From Mytilisepta virgata (Eukaryota; Mollusca; Bivalvia; Mytilida; Mytilidae): DNA of 64,000 nucleotides. This document shows positions 1-12,257 of this stretch, in pieces (the stretch's first letter is position 1; every line of letters starts with the position of its first letter). The notes beneath the pieces were generated by a model. The model searched no databases and had not been told where the DNA came from. It saw only the letters and a program-made list of their open reading frames with translations. The position numbers and the translations under genes were made by a program. The stretch covers positions 87,503,539 through 87,567,538 of the forward strand of contig CM051519.1 of NCBI GenBank assembly GCA_028015205.1. The letters are read 5' to 3'.

Positions 1-570
1 GATTCAAGTGATGTCCAAGTCAATATACAGAACAAACATAAATTGTTGAGGAAAACAGGACACATGATAGAAAAAGTATACTCTCAAAGCATATGCCCAT
101 ATTGGTCAATCAATTTTTCCCAAATTAAGTTAAGAGGGGGGAGGGGGTCAGTGAATAAAAACTATGTGAATTAATTTTTTTTTTTTATCCTACATTGAAC
201 TTTTGATCTCGTCCCTTATTTTTAAATTTTTTATCCTATCTGTTAGTTTTTTTTTCAGACAGCGCTAATACTGACAGATTGACCAATATGATGCTGTTTC
301 ATAACTGATATGTTCGACAATTTATGGTTGCGAGAAACCTTAATGCTCTGAAAAAGGAATAAGCATTACTGATTTCTCGAAATCATATATTAGTCATTTC
401 ATCTGTCGGGAATACTGTTAATTTGGTTATTTTTGGAGTTAAAACAGTTAAGGTAAGTTTCAGTAAAAATAACATTCCTTGTTAACCTCGTACAAATAGA
501 TCATGATACTTAAATAAAATAGTACCTCATGACCATGAGAATATAAAACTAGGCAAGCCCCAAGAAAAAA
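1..570. other. AT-rich sequence without recognised gene
   Basis: No coding region, RNA gene or repeat was recognised here. There are purine runs near position 134 and a T-run near 175-187. Confidence 0.5.
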
Positions 571-654
571 CCCTAGTTAGTTTGACAAGACAGGTTTAGT
601 ACATGCACATATATCAACTGATGGTCTTCGTTTTTTCCATTCCATGAATATTCA

Positions 655-915
655 TGAAATGTAGTAAGGTAAGTCAAGAAATACCAAAGGGATATTCGAA
701 GGAGGGGAAAATCGAAACAACTGCCAACTCCGGAGAAAAACGAAGACAAGACCAAATAAATACATGCACTACAATTAAAAACTAAAAACATAAGAACATG
801 GACCCCACCTAAAAAAAAAAAAACGGAGGTAGACTCAGGTGCTCTGGAAGAGTAAGCAGCCTCTGCTTCCTGCAGGACACCCACCATGCTGCCCATGTCT
901 AATCCGGTATGAGGA
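655..915 (-). repeat. Interspersed repeat A, copy 1
   Basis: On the minus strand this segment matches segments at 28275-28530 (minus) and 61325-61548 (plus). All copies share the block read as a GCAGGAAGCAGAG-type stretch at one end and a 'TTCGAATATCCCTTTGGTATTTC'-like block at the other (described here, not quoted in full). Conceptual translation in one frame gives a hydrophobic, Phe/Leu/Ser-rich stretch with the recurrent string MFLVFNC. The copies disagree on which frame is open, so I do not call a protein. A short stray fragment of the same family lies at 5588-5622. I infer a dispersed repeat, possibly the 3' part of a larger transposon. Its class is unknown. Confidence 0.75.
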
Positions 916-929
916 TGGGAGAACATCAA

Positions 930-1695
930 TGGAACAGGTCCATTTTCATTTTCGAAACGGATTTTATATACCTGTAATCCAAGTGACGATGACGTCCATA
1001 AAACTTTAATAAAGATGACTACAACTTAGGAGCAGCATACTGAGCAACTTTTCTGTCTGGAGCTCCTCAATATTACGATTTTATTATTTTCTGTATGCAT
1101 ACATAAGTTTCTCTTGTGCAAATAGTAAAAAAACGTATCACAAAATACCAAATAATTTTGATGCACTGTATGGCCAGTTCGTTGACTGACAACTCAGCAG
1201 TGTTCGAGATCAAAGTAAAATTACTAAATAATACAAATCTTACATTCACTGTGTGATGCAAATCCCAACCAAAACTTACATGCACATAAAAAGGAGCTAG
1301 GAACGAGAAAGAATCAAAACTTCATGATAATGAAACCAAATCAAATAAATAAATAAAAAAAGATAAACACTAAGTTACTCTCAATTATCATCCTTATCTT
1401 TCATTTGAAATAAGAAAACAATCAATAAGGGGAGGGATGGGAGAATACTATATTATATATATATTTTTTTTTATATTTTAATCAAATCTTTAGGGCATAG
1501 ATAGGGAGCATAGAACTCCATGAGGCGTTAAATATTACTACAGAAAGAGTGTCATGTTTCTGAAGGAAGATCCAAATAATTATCTTGGAAACACCACGAT
1601 ATTTAATACATCAAGGGGTCACTTTCAGATGAATTTTTCTTAAATTTTTCAATTATCTAAATACAGTTTAAACTGTACTATTGTAAAAACAAATG
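930..1695. other. AT-rich intergenic sequence, nothing recognised
   Basis: Short open frames occur, but none shows a recognisable motif. An AT run lies near 1453-1480. Confidence 0.5.
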
Positions 1696-2098
1696 CATAT
1701 GGCACATGGCAATGTTCTATCATAATCATATGGCACATGACAATGTTCTATCATAATCATATGGCACATGACAATGTTCTATCATAATCATATGGCACAT
1801 GACAATTTTCTATCATAATCATATGGCACATGACAATTTTCTATCATAATCATATGACACATGGCAATGTTTTATCATAATCATATGGTACATGACAATG
1901 TTCTATCATAATCCTATGGCACATGACAATGTTCTATCATAATCATATGGCACATGGCAATGTTTTATCATAATCATATGACACATGACAATGTTCTATC
2001 ATAATCATATGGCACATGACAATGTTCTATCATAATCATATGGCACATGGCAATGTTTTATCATAATCATATGGCGCATGACAATGTTCTATCATAAT
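1696..2098. repeat. 31-bp minisatellite, 13 units
   Basis: Thirteen head-to-tail units of 31 bp can be counted, each beginning CATATGGCACATG and ending TATCATAAT. Units differ by a few substitutions. Units 6, 9 and 12 share the variant GGCAATGTTTT, which gives a local 93-bp higher-order period. The array ends cleanly, followed by CAAGTCATTT. Function is unknown. Expansion by unequal exchange or slippage of a three-unit block would explain the higher-order pattern. Confidence 0.95.
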
Positions 2099-2339
2099 CA
2101 AGTCATTTAAATATTGTAGTATTGATAGAAGTGCAACAATTAAATAACTAGAAAATTTGTCAAAAAAACAAATTTCTATACCCATGCTCTGAACGGAAAT
2201 ATATAATATCGATCATAGCATTCTGTCTACAAAACCATTATCACAGATAAATGCATGCAACATATTAAACATATATTGTAAGTTTATAATTGTAAAGCTT
2301 TGATACGTTAGTATCAATATAGAAATATAATCACTCTAC

Positions 2340-3250
2340 AAAAATGTGAAGGATCTAAGAATTATCTTGTAGATGGTCAAAGTGGTTGTTACAACATGTA
2401 CCGATCCGTGATTAACTTCTAAAAGCAAAGCAATCTATATTTGTAATACATGTAATAAGAACTTTAGTTATGCTATAGACATGGATTTGCGGAATACATT
2501 TTCTATAGGACAAAGTTAGCTAGAAAACATGTACTTTATTTTTACTTGAATATGTTGAAGACTTTAAAATTGGTAGTTCTCAACTGAAATGAAAGATTGT
2601 AGAATAGAGAATGGAAACAGGGAATGTGTCAAGGAGTCAACAACCCAACCAAGGAGTAGAAAACAGCCCAAGACTATCAATGGGTCTTCAACGCAGCGAG
2701 AAAATCCCGCACTTTAAGGCGGGCTTCAGCTGGCCCCTAAACAATATAAATGCATACTAGTTCAGCGAAATTGTGAAACAATTTTATAATTAATAGTTGC
2801 AATATTGATTCATACAAAATAGTATATATTCAATAGGGAGTAAAAACTTCCTCTGAGATGACAAATTGACGGTCGTCATCACGAATTGATTGACCGTTAC
2901 AGTGTCCAAATATCTAAGATGATGTTGGACCTGTTCACACTGTCGTAACATTTCCTGTGCCTCCACCGATTTGTGACTTCCACCGGATTGACCTAGAAGC
3001 TATGTGAGCAAAATAATATATCAAAAGAATACTATGATTTTCTGTGTAATTACATCTTGTGTGAAATTCGTGTTATTTCATTTTCATTTCGTATTTGGAA
3101 AAAAATGCCGCTGTAGATGAATAAATATAAGTTTATCGATCAAAATCTTAAAAAACATTGTTGCAATGTATTGCTGCAAAATTGTTTCGCTTGTACATAT
3201 ATCTATTTGATTTATAAATGATAGAAATTTTCACTCTAGAAACAGATGTT
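2340..3250 (+). repeat. Segmental duplication, left copy
   Basis: Several blocks in this stretch recur in the same order at 5260-6060. Examples are ATAGACATGGATTTGC (about 2478 and 5337), ACAATTTTATAATTAATAG (about 2778 and 5532), and AAAAGAATACTATGATTTTC (about 3023 and 5830). The blocks are separated by small insertions and deletions and roughly 15-25 percent substitutions by eye. No gene was recognised inside. It looks like an old direct duplication of non-coding DNA. Confidence 0.75.
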
Positions 3251-3841
3251 GAAGATAAAAATAATAAATTGCGTATTATCGAAAATGTCCAAAGTCGTAT
3301 TTAAAATTAAGGAAGGAGAGAGAACTACTTTAATCTGTTGAGGTTCCACAATTATTAGTCAACCATAAAATGATGGACTTTGTAAGTATGATGAACTATA
3401 AAATTGTTTTTAAAAGTAGGGCTATAACTCTCTTATGCAACATTCCTATGATTTAGGCTTGATGTAGTCACCGTTTAATCACAGAATGTTGGTTTTGAAA
3501 GTCTTTATCTTGGGCATGTCTGATGGAAATAAAATCCTGACGTTTGCATAGTTCACACGGAATTTGAGTTTATTATGCAATTGTAAATCATTTCCACTAT
3601 TCTAAATAAACTTGCAAGATGTTATAGGGACAAGACATTAATAACAGAAAGTTCATCGAATTATCCTATTGTTTAAAAAAAATTTGAAAAAATAGAAAAT
3701 TTAAGATATTGTCTAAACACATAGGATCAGCCATAGAATATCCGAAAAAGTTCCAAATAATGATATTGGAAAAACCCGTCAATTTTTAAAAGATGAAGGG
3801 GTAACTTTCGGATGGATATCTGTCACATTTTTCTATTATTA

Positions 3842-5000
3842 GCTCACCTGGCCAAAGGCCATGTATTATTTTGTCATCACTTGACGTCCGTCCTCGCCCA
3901 CCCGTCTGTTAACTTTTTCACATTTTAATCTTCTCCTCTGAAACCACTGGACCAAATTGAATTAAACTTGGCAGGAAGCATATATTTAAGGACCTTTATA
4001 AAGTTTGATAATTTCGTCCCGATCGGACAACAAACATGGCCTCTGAAACTGATTGGAGAAATGGAACAAAACTTGACAGGAGGCATATATGGGGGTCCTT
4101 TATAAGGTTTTCTCATTTGTTTCCGATCGGACTATAAATATGGTTGCAATGGGCAGTTCTTGTTTTTGATTGGCTGATATGATAAATCTTCTCTGAAATC
4201 GCTTGGCCAAATAGAAAGAAATTTGACAGGAAGCATCTATGGGAGTTTTTTAGAAACGTTTTTCATTTCGTCCCGATCGGGCAACAAACATGGGAAACTC
4301 TTGTATCTCATTGGTTAGTTAAAAAATTATTTTTTTCACTGGAACTATTGGGCCAAATGGAACGAAACTTGACACGAAGCATCTATGGGGGATTCGTTAC
4401 AAAGTTGCCTCATTTTGTCCCGATCGGGCTACAAATATGGCCACCATGGGCAGTTCTTGTTTCTGATAATATAATTCTTGGGCTAATATAAAAAAATTCT
4501 TCTCTGAAATCGCTTGGTTAAATGGTACGAAACTTGATAGGAAGCTTATGTGGGAGGTCCTATATATAGTTTTCTCATTTCGTCCCGATCGGACTACAAA
4601 TATGACCGCCGGGGGGGGGGGGGGGGGGCAGTTCTTGTTACTGATTGGCTGATATAAAAAAAATATTCTTCTCTGAAATCGCTTGGCCAAATGGAACGAA
4701 ACTTGACAGGAAGCATCGATGGGAGATTTTTTTTACAAAGTTTCCTCATTCTGTTTAGATCAGGCGACAAACATTGCCTCCAGGGGCAATTCTTGTTTCT
4801 TAGAGGTTTCCCTAGACCCATTTAGCATGGTGCTGCGCCATGCCTCCATCTTCAAGCACCATGCTGCCCTCATCATGAAATTTACCATGCCTTAACAAAT
4901 TTTCGGGGAAAGCACTATTTCTGATTTGTTGATTTAAAAAAAATATTTCTGAAACTGCTTGGCCAAATAGAGCCAAACTTGACAGAAAGTGTCTATGGCA
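3842..5000 (+). mobile_element. Hairpin-ended repeat family F1, partial copy with tandem units
   Basis: It begins with AGCTCACCTGGCC followed by AAA and GGCCATGT, the same 5' hairpin start seen intact at 43624-43652. It then carries degenerate tandem units of about 150-170 bp. Each contains a core read as TCTGAAA..CGCTTGG.CCAAAT and most a second core, TTTCGTCCCGATCGG. Unit starts lie near 3940, 4040, 4193, 4338, 4502, 4673 and 4950. A G-run of about 18 occurs near 4611-4628. The 3' hairpin seen in other copies is missing, so the copy is truncated. It is likely non-autonomous, since no transposase frame is present. Confidence 0.7.
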
Positions 5001-5259
5001 TATAACATAAATCTAACATAAGTCTACAGAACTGCAGTATTGCTTAAAGCCAAACATGGCCTGAATGTTACTCATTAGGTGTTGACCAAATGTTGTTACT
5101 TTGGTGCCAATCCCTCATTCAAGATGGCCACCAGCAGAGGACTTACATAAGACCCTCCGGGAAATACATGCAAAAATCTTCTGGAGAACCGCCAAATTTT
5201 AGAATATGCTGAACTGTAAGTAGAACGACCTTGATGAAGAAAAATTTGGTTCCTACAAG

Positions 5260-6060
5260 GCTTCCCACATAATTTTATTTTATTAAGGATCCGTGATGAA
5301 ATTAAAAAAGTAAAGCAATCCATTATAAGTAATGATATAGACATGGATTTGCCGAATAAACTTTCTATAGAACAAAGTGACGTAAGCAACATGTTGAAAT
5401 AGAGGAAAACTGATAAGTCATAAAAGATCATTATCAAGTTTAAGTCAAAGATTTTGGTATCTTTCAAAGATTTTAAAATTGGTAATTCTCCACTGAAATG
5501 AAATATTATTTCTTAATACTTAATTGTGAAAACAATTTTATAATTAATAGTTGTCATAATGATTCAAACAAAATAGTATATATTTCATAGTAAAGTCAAG
5601 AAATACCAAAGGGGTATTCATAGGGAATAAAAAATGACACTGAGATAAACTATGTAATGATGCATGAACCCAAAGACGTTTGCGCTTGCAGAATATGAAA
5701 TAAACATGAATATTATGTTGATAGACTTTATAAATGTACATGTGAATTTCAGGTTAAGATATTCATGTAAAAATAATCTGAATTGTTCAAAAAGACTTTT
5801 TAGTAGCTAAGTGACCAATATAATGCATCAAAAGAATACTATGATTTTCTGTATAAAATAAGCTTGTGTGAAATTTGTGTTATTTCATGTTCATTTCATA
5901 TAAAGAAAACATTGTCGTTGTGGATGCATAAAGCTTAGTTTATTAATCCTTAAATCTTTTAAAATAATTCTAGCAATGCATTGCTGCAATATTGCTTCCC
6001 TTGTGCACGTATATATTTAAGTTATAAAAATGATAGATATTTTCACTCTGTATATTTTTT
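5260..6060 (+). repeat. Segmental duplication, right copy
   Basis: This is the second copy of the duplication described at 2340-3250. A fragment of repeat A (about 5588-5622) sits inside this copy only, which suggests insertion after the duplication. No coding region is recognised. Confidence 0.75.
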
Positions 6061-6680
6061 AGAAACAGATATTGATTTAAATTTTTAATTTGTTATTCCG
6101 TTCCGCAAAGTACCAATTGCCCTGAGGATATGGTATTTAAGGGAATCGAACGGAAACAGACATCTATGTAAAAGAAAGTATGAATCATTATTTTTATCTT
6201 GAAACTCCTTTTTTTCAATGCGTGAAGCGTTTTAGATATTAATTCAATAACCGGATAAATAATTTATATGAATTTACCACATAGGCAGGTCAGACAAAAA
6301 CGTATTACTCCTTTCATTCGTAATTATATCTTACAACACAGACCTATCGTCGTCCTTTCCGACAATTATTAGAAACACTGATTCTGATTTTAACTTTTAA
6401 ATTTGTTATTCCGTTCCATTCCATTCCGCAAAGTACCAATTGCTCTGAGGAATTGGTATTAAACGGAATCGAACGGAAACAGACATCTATGTAAAAGAAA
6501 GTATGATTCATTTTTTTTGGTCTTTTTTTCAAATGAGTGGTAAGTGTTATAGATATGCATTCAATAACCGGATCAATAATTTATATGAATTTAACACGTA
6601 GGCAAGTCAGATACTTTCATTCGTCTTTATAGGAAGACAGATCTCCCGTCGTCCCTTCTGATAATTTTTAAAAAAATTGA
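6060..6680 (+). repeat. Tandem duplication, two units of about 310 bp
   Basis: Unit 1 (about 6060-6368) and unit 2 (about 6369-6680) share the blocks CAAAGTACCAATTGC, GGAATCGAACGGAAACAGAC, ATCTATGTAAAAGAAAGTATG, and TTCAATAACCGGAT in the same order. Unit 2 has an extra CCATT repeat in the TTCCGTTCCATTCCATTCCGC segment. No coding potential is recognised. Function is unknown. Confidence 0.85.
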
Positions 6681-7290
6681 TTCGGAATTTGTTTGTATCT
6701 GTTACCGAATTTGACTCCCTGATTCGCTTTTCATTATTTTTTTGTTTTTAAAGCGCACAAATGCTTTGGATTGCATTAAACATGCGGTGTCATAGACTGG
6801 TGTTACCTGCCCTTGATTTCTCCCGCCATTCGAGCTGAATTATCATTCAAATTATCAATCTTATCGTTCATTTACGGTCGATTGTGAAAAAAAAACTTCG
6901 TTTTACCTCAGTTGAACCAAAATGTTTTGTATGTTAGACAACGATAATATCTTGATCGTTCCGGACCGGAAAGCAAAATCCGGATTTTCCGCTCATTGTA
7001 AAACTTGATTAAACGGTCACATGTCTTATGCGGCCACTTTACTTTTGTCGCAATTGTGGCCGTTAAAAACAGGTTTGACTGTACACATATATTAGTTTAA
7101 TTTTTTGTACATTTTAACTGCTCCAGATCAGTTGGATAAATGATGTATGGCCAAAGGAAAAAATAAAGACATTTAGACAAAGTAAACATTCACCAGAAAT
7201 ATACATGTATCCCGTCAAAAATCTGCTAAACTATTTATATAATTTATAAACACAACAATAAGTTCAAATAATTTTGTAGATTGTCAAAAA
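6680..7290. other. Non-coding stretch, nothing recognised
   Basis: No motif, repeat relationship or coding signature could be supported. Confidence 0.4.
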
Positions 7291-7291
7291 A

Positions 7292-7890
7292 TCACAACCA
7301 AAAGAAGACAGGGTTAAAGACTATGCTCATCTTGTGGTCCTGCTGGGGTTATTATTTAAAGACATGCTGGAAGCTGTTAAATTGCCTAATCGAGAGATAT
7401 TTATTCCAATTTTGAAATTTGCTATGATACTTTTTAAATCAAATAATAACAAATCGGAGTGTGCATATGAAATTCTTAGACTTCTTGTTCACCAGTTCTG
7501 TGCTTTGTCTCAAAATGAAGCTAACGAGGAGTTTTATGGTATGTTTATGAACACAAAAAGGCACTTAACTTCACATATTCCGAGAGACCTACAAATGGAA
7601 TTCTTAGTAAAAGAAGTAAAGCATATTAGGCATATGTTTTCAAATAAGACATATAATTAAGTCAAAATCGTTTGCATTAGCAGGTCTCCAGGAAATATGT
7701 AATAATTTTGACAAAATATCAGGAGTAGTACTTAGATCCAAAAAGCATTATGATGTGTCAACAGTTGGAGATGAAAGCTATATCATTTGAGACCTCCGAA
7801 AATTAAGGCCATTCAAATATACACCAGGTAGGGAACATCCTAGTATAAAAATTTACTTAAAAGTTTGATACCTCAACTGGACCTTGAGCT
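7292..7890 (+). pseudogene. DUF6589-like coding remnant
   Basis: An open stretch from about 7292 to 7660 can be read without an ATG at its start, so it is the middle or end of a longer protein. The segment around CAYEILRLL, followed by a block reading MFMNTK and then IPRDLQMEF, resembles what I remember of the C-terminal half of DUF6589, a family expanded in invertebrates and fungi and probably linked to mobile elements. After a frame change near 7660, a second block continues the same theme (LAGLQEICNNFDK, then GREHPSIKIYLKS to about 7888), broken by an in-frame TGA. The break and frame change mark it as decayed. The family assignment rests on memory of the family's general pattern, so a profile search would decide. 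Confidence 0.55.
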
Positions 7891-8149
7891 ATAAATAGAT
7901 ACATGACATGGTTCCAATATTTGCTATGGAACGTGGAAACTGAACTCTCGGGGTTAGTACATATATAATTTCCATTAAAAAAGATTATATTAAAGAAACA
8001 CTCCCCCAACCAAAAAAGCAAATACAACAGAAACTAAAAAAAGGCTCTGATTAATTAGCTTTAGATCCAAGGGTTCCACCATGAAATTACCACATTCGAA
8101 TATATCTACAAAGCGTTTAATTGAAATTTACTTCTAACATCACATTCAC

Positions 8150-8675
8150 TTTTAAATCAACATTTTCATGACAGCATTTCTGTAGAAGGACCTGTCTAAA
8201 GTTTGCATATTTCGTCCCGTTCGGACAGCTTATATGGCAGCTATGATGAATTCTTATTTTTGATTGGTCAAAATTTCAATGAAAGGTCCTTTACAATTTT
8301 CACTTGAAATAAAATGGATTGATTGTGGGACTGTCAGGTGAGCTATACAGGCTCAATTTTCTTAAGCCTGTTTTTATATTAAAAACACGTGGAGTAAAGT
8401 AAGGGGAGATAACTATCAGGATTCATATTTTATATAGATTGTACTGTAATTTACATTACCAATTAACTGATACTTAGTATGAATCATATATGAAAGGTCC
8501 ATTACAATTTTCACTTGAAATAAAATGGATTGAATTTGAGACTGTCAGGTGAGCTATACATGCTTAATTCTCTTGAGCCTCTTATTTTTATATTAAAAAC
8601 ACGTGGAGTAATTAAGGGGAAATAACTACCAGGATTCATATTTTATATAGATTGTACTGTAACTTACATTATTTT
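8150..8675 (+). repeat. Duplicated 3' ends of an F1-like element (two direct copies)
   Basis: Two direct copies of about 185 bp lie at roughly 8281-8466 and 8488-8676. Both contain CAATTTTCACTTGAAATAAA, GACTGTCAGGTGAGCTATACA, a GGCTC...GAGCC-type stem, AAAACACGTGGAGTAA and ATATAGATTGTACTGTAA. The CAGGTGAGCTATACA string corresponds to the 3' end of family F1 elsewhere in the window. The sequence before the first copy (TTTCGTCCCGTTCGGACA near 8208) matches the internal F1 core. The duplication therefore includes an element end plus flank. Confidence 0.75.
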
Positions 8676-8939
8676 GAAGATTGCTAAAATATGGGGATGT
8701 GGATCCCATATTTCTTTTTGTTTTTCAGATACATTTAATAATTGTAAACTCTTCAAAAGTTTATCAACGAAATATATCTGGTAGCTTTTCTCTTTGTGCA
8801 CCACAAACTTATTTTCCTTTGTAATCCACATAAAATCATGAAATATTAAACTTGTGAAATCTTGAAAACTAGTACAATAGCATATATTTTTGATATATGA
8901 ATTTTTTAGATTAGTAGGGGTAAATTAAGATTTCGACAA

Positions 8940-9365
8940 GATCGCCTTGCCATGGCAGCAAATATTGAAGCTATGTTTCATCAGGTGAAGGTACAAAGGG
9001 AAGACTGTGATGCCTTGCGTTTTCTTTGGTGGCCCAATGGCGATCTAAACAAAAAACCGAAACATTATTGTATGCAGGTACATTTATTCGGAGCTAATTC
9101 ATCACCAAGTTGCGCAGCTTATGCTTTAAAACGGAACGCAAAAGACAACGCCCACTTGTTTGACGCAGAAGTAATGAAAACTGTAGAAAAGAACTTTTAT
9201 GTAGATGACTGTTTGAAGTCAGTTTCAACTGAAGAAAAAACTATTAAAATTGCCGACGATTTGCAATCTCTGATGAAAATGGGCGGTTTTAGACTAACGA
9301 AATGGATTACTAATAGTAGAAAGGTATTGGAGACTATTCCAGAATCTGAAAGACCACATATGTAG
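8940..9365 (+). pseudogene. BEL/Pao reverse transcriptase, C-terminal part
   Basis: The 137-residue frame begins inside the RT domain. The stretch DIEAMFHQV-like (here NIEAMFHQV) is the conserved palm motif preceding LRFLWW. The catalytic box is present as YVDD (about residues 87-90). Upstream, in the same frame, FRQDRLAMAA continues back to about 8930, so the annotated ATG is not the real start. The first aspartate of the palm motif is replaced by Asn in NIEAMF, so the enzyme would be dead even if the rest were present. A frame change near 9362 separates it from the next pol segment. Identity as a BEL/Pao RT is clear, and the copy is a non-functional fragment. Confidence 0.85.
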
Positions 9366-10237
9366 TAAACCTAAATCCAGGAGATAAATTGCCAAGCGAA
9401 AAAGCGCTAGGTATCAAATGGGATGTAAACGACGACATGATAAAATTTAAAGTTGATGTTTTGGACAAACCTCACACCAGACGTGGAATATTGTCTATAG
9501 TAAGCTCGATATTTGATCCCTTGGGACTTGTCACACCAGATATACTGAAAGCGAAATTGATCATACAAAGATTATGTAAGGAAAAGTATAGATGGGACGA
9601 TGAAATTCCAACCAACTATCAAAATGAGTGGAACAATTGGTTAACGAACCTTAAATCTATAGAAAACGTATCAATTGACCGTTGTTTTCGACCATTAGAA
9701 TTTGGCGAAATAAAGAATGCACAGTTACATTTCTTCAGTGACGGATCTGAACTCGGCTATGGAGCATGTGGATACCTTAGACTTGTTGACAGGGATGACA
9801 ATATTACATGCACTCTTGTTTCGGGAAAGTCACGCTTAGCATCTATCATTCAGATGTCAATTCCAAGACAAGAGCTTTCAGGAGCTGTAACAGCATGTCA
9901 TCTTTACGAGTTGATTGCCGAGGAACTGGAGCTTAAAATTGACGAAGTAACATTTTGGACAGACTCTACTATTGTACTTGGATATATTAAAAATACATCT
10001 AAACGCTTCAAAACATTTGTCGCAAACAGATTGAGTATAGTACATAATGTTACTTCTTCAGATCAATGGCGTCATGTTGACACAAAGCAAAATCCAGCAG
10101 ATATAGCTTCCAGAGGAGTTGATCCGAATGATGTATCGAAATTAAATGTATGGTTAATTGGACTTAAATTTCTGTGGGAGAGAAGTACGAAATGGCCGCA
10201 GGACCCGTTACAAAGCATATTGAAAATGATGATGTAG
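9366..10237 (+). pseudogene. BEL/Pao pol: A17-type region and RNase H
   Basis: This frame is 282 residues from the annotated start at 9389 and directly continues the RT polypeptide after a one-base frame change (…NPGDKLPSEKALGIKWD). The block RRGILSIVSSIFDPLGLVTP is the conserved Pao A17 region. The RNase H that follows keeps all expected acidic residues: SDGS, RQELSGA, TDST and PADIASRG. This part is therefore better preserved than the RT. The frame ends in MMM then TAG at 10237. Sequence to about 10580 is still recognisably pol but broken by stops and frame changes (blocks such as LSSRLAGLNP near 10520). Confidence 0.85.
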
Positions 10238-10582
10238 AAATTAAGAGAAGTTCAAGTTCACGCTACATGTAGTGACGTTGTAAATGACTTAATATGCTAC
10301 TTTTCTAATTGGATGAAATTGAGACGCACATTAGCATAGTTTATCAGATTTAAGACTTATTGCAGACGACAATATTTAAACCATGATGTCCAATGCCACA
10401 GTGGCGATATTACATTAACAGAGCTTAAAGATGCTACGAATGAGATACTAAAACATGTACAACTAAGCTGTTTTTCCGAGGAACTAGATGATTTAAATAA
10501 CTCAAAGCCAATAAAATTGAGTAGTCGACTTGCCGGTTTGAATCCAGTACTAGTAAACGGCTTGATAAGGTCGAAATGAAGA

Positions 10583-11765
10583 ATGGATTACAGCGAAACC
10601 GACAAATATCCGATAATTCTACCAGCAAAACATCATGTTACTAAGCTCATTATACAGTGGCATCACGAAAGTTTAGGGCATGTCGGGAAGCAGCAGGTGC
10701 TCGCCGATACACGGAAACATTATTGGATAGTAAAGGGACTGAATTCTGTAGAGAACCGTCTGCAACTGTTTCTTATGTAAACGCCAAAAGGGTAAATTAT
10801 GCAACCAAAAGATGCACCATTGCGTGATGAACAAGTGACTCCAAATAAACCACCTTTCAGCCATGTCGGTACTGATTACTTTGGACCTCTGATTGTAAAG
10901 CACGGCCGCTCATTACTGAAAAGATATTGCTGTTTGATTACATGTTTAACAACTCGAGCAGTTCACGTAGAGATATCACATGGTTTGAACACAGATTCGT
11001 TCATATCAGCTTTCCAACGTTTTGTCAGTCACAGAGGGTTACCGGAAAAGGTGTTCCGCGATAACGGCACGAACCTCGTCAGCGGCGATAAGGAATTACG
11101 CAAATCAATCCAAGAATGGAACCAATCTACAATAGATCATTACATGCAACAGCAAAATGTTCAATGGCACTTTAATCCACCTTTAGCAAGTCACATGGGT
11201 GGTGTTTATGAGCGAATGATAAAATCAACAAGAATTATATTGAAATCATTGGGGAAAGAACAATTACTTAATGACGAAATGTTATTGACATTTATGGCTG
11301 AAGTCGAAAAAATCTTAAACGATCGACCAATCACACCAGTAAGTGATGATCCGAATGACCCATCAGTTTAACACCGAATATGTTACTTTTTATGAGATTG
11401 AATTCATGTCATGAGTTTTTAATAAAGAAGATATTTACTCTTAACGCAGGTGACGTCAAATACAATATTTGGCAAGTGTTTTTTGGAGTAGATGGATAAA
11501 GGAGTATTTACCAGCCTTACAACTCAACCGGAAATGGAACAGACTAAGCAGAAATCTAGACTGGAGATGGCGTACTTGTAGCTCAAGAGAACCTACCTCG
11601 AGGACAATGGCCGTTAGGCAGAGTCATGCGTACAAATTTAGGTCGGGATGGGTTGGTTAGAAGCTGTGTGGTTAGATGTAGAAATAATGATTTAATTAGA
11701 CCAATAACAAAGCTCTGTTTATCAGAATGTTCAGAATAATTAGACAACATGTCAGATTTGTAATT
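10583..11765 (+). pseudogene. BEL/Pao integrase, broken
   Basis: The N-terminal zinc-binding region is at about 10625-10790: histidines in HHVTKLI and ESLGH, and a cysteine pair recoverable only after a frame change near 10755. The catalytic core is the 190-residue frame at 10799-11371, with DDE residues in GTDYFGP, FRDNGTN and GGVYERM, and the usual tail LNDRPITPVSDDP. After a stop at 11371 the C-terminal domain continues in other frames to about 11765, with blocks reading [27 protein letters not shown] and [11 protein letters not shown]. The catalytic triad is intact, but multiple frame changes rule out a working polyprotein. Confidence 0.85.
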
Positions 11766-12257
11766 TTAATGAAATTGTAGTAATTTCATGGAGGGTGTAT
11801 TAGAACTTTACGAGTTCTAAGTTTATATTTATTAGTTACATTTGAAATGTACATAATTTATATTTATTTTACTTGAAAGTATTTCTATTTGTCTCTTCTA
11901 CGGCGTTCGTATGTTTCATTTGCAAGGAACGCTATAGCGTTCTCCCGCCGTTCTTTGTGTATTGTAGCGTCAACCTATTGTAACGTAATTTTGTGTGGGC
12001 GCCTTAGATTCCGATAGATGTTAGTTGTTCATGGCGCATGATATTTTATTTGAGGATTTTATTTAGTGTAAAAGAGCATAATTGGTAAGAAAAATTTTTA
12101 TTATTGCAGATAAGTTTTTTAACATTGATTTGTGTAAAATTATTTTTATTCTATTAACAATTTAATGTAAAGTTTGTCAATTTAAATGTGTATTCAGAAT
12201 TTACTATTTCGCGATTATACAGACATTTTAACTTTACCGAATACGAATATTGTACTA

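Noticed and set aside
1696..2098. Regular 31-bp array considered as a CRISPR array
   Set aside because: Units are head-to-tail with no unique spacers, and the genome is eukaryotic.
5096..5467. 123-residue minus-strand open frame
   Set aside because: It overlaps the right copy of the segmental duplication, and the left copy does not preserve it.
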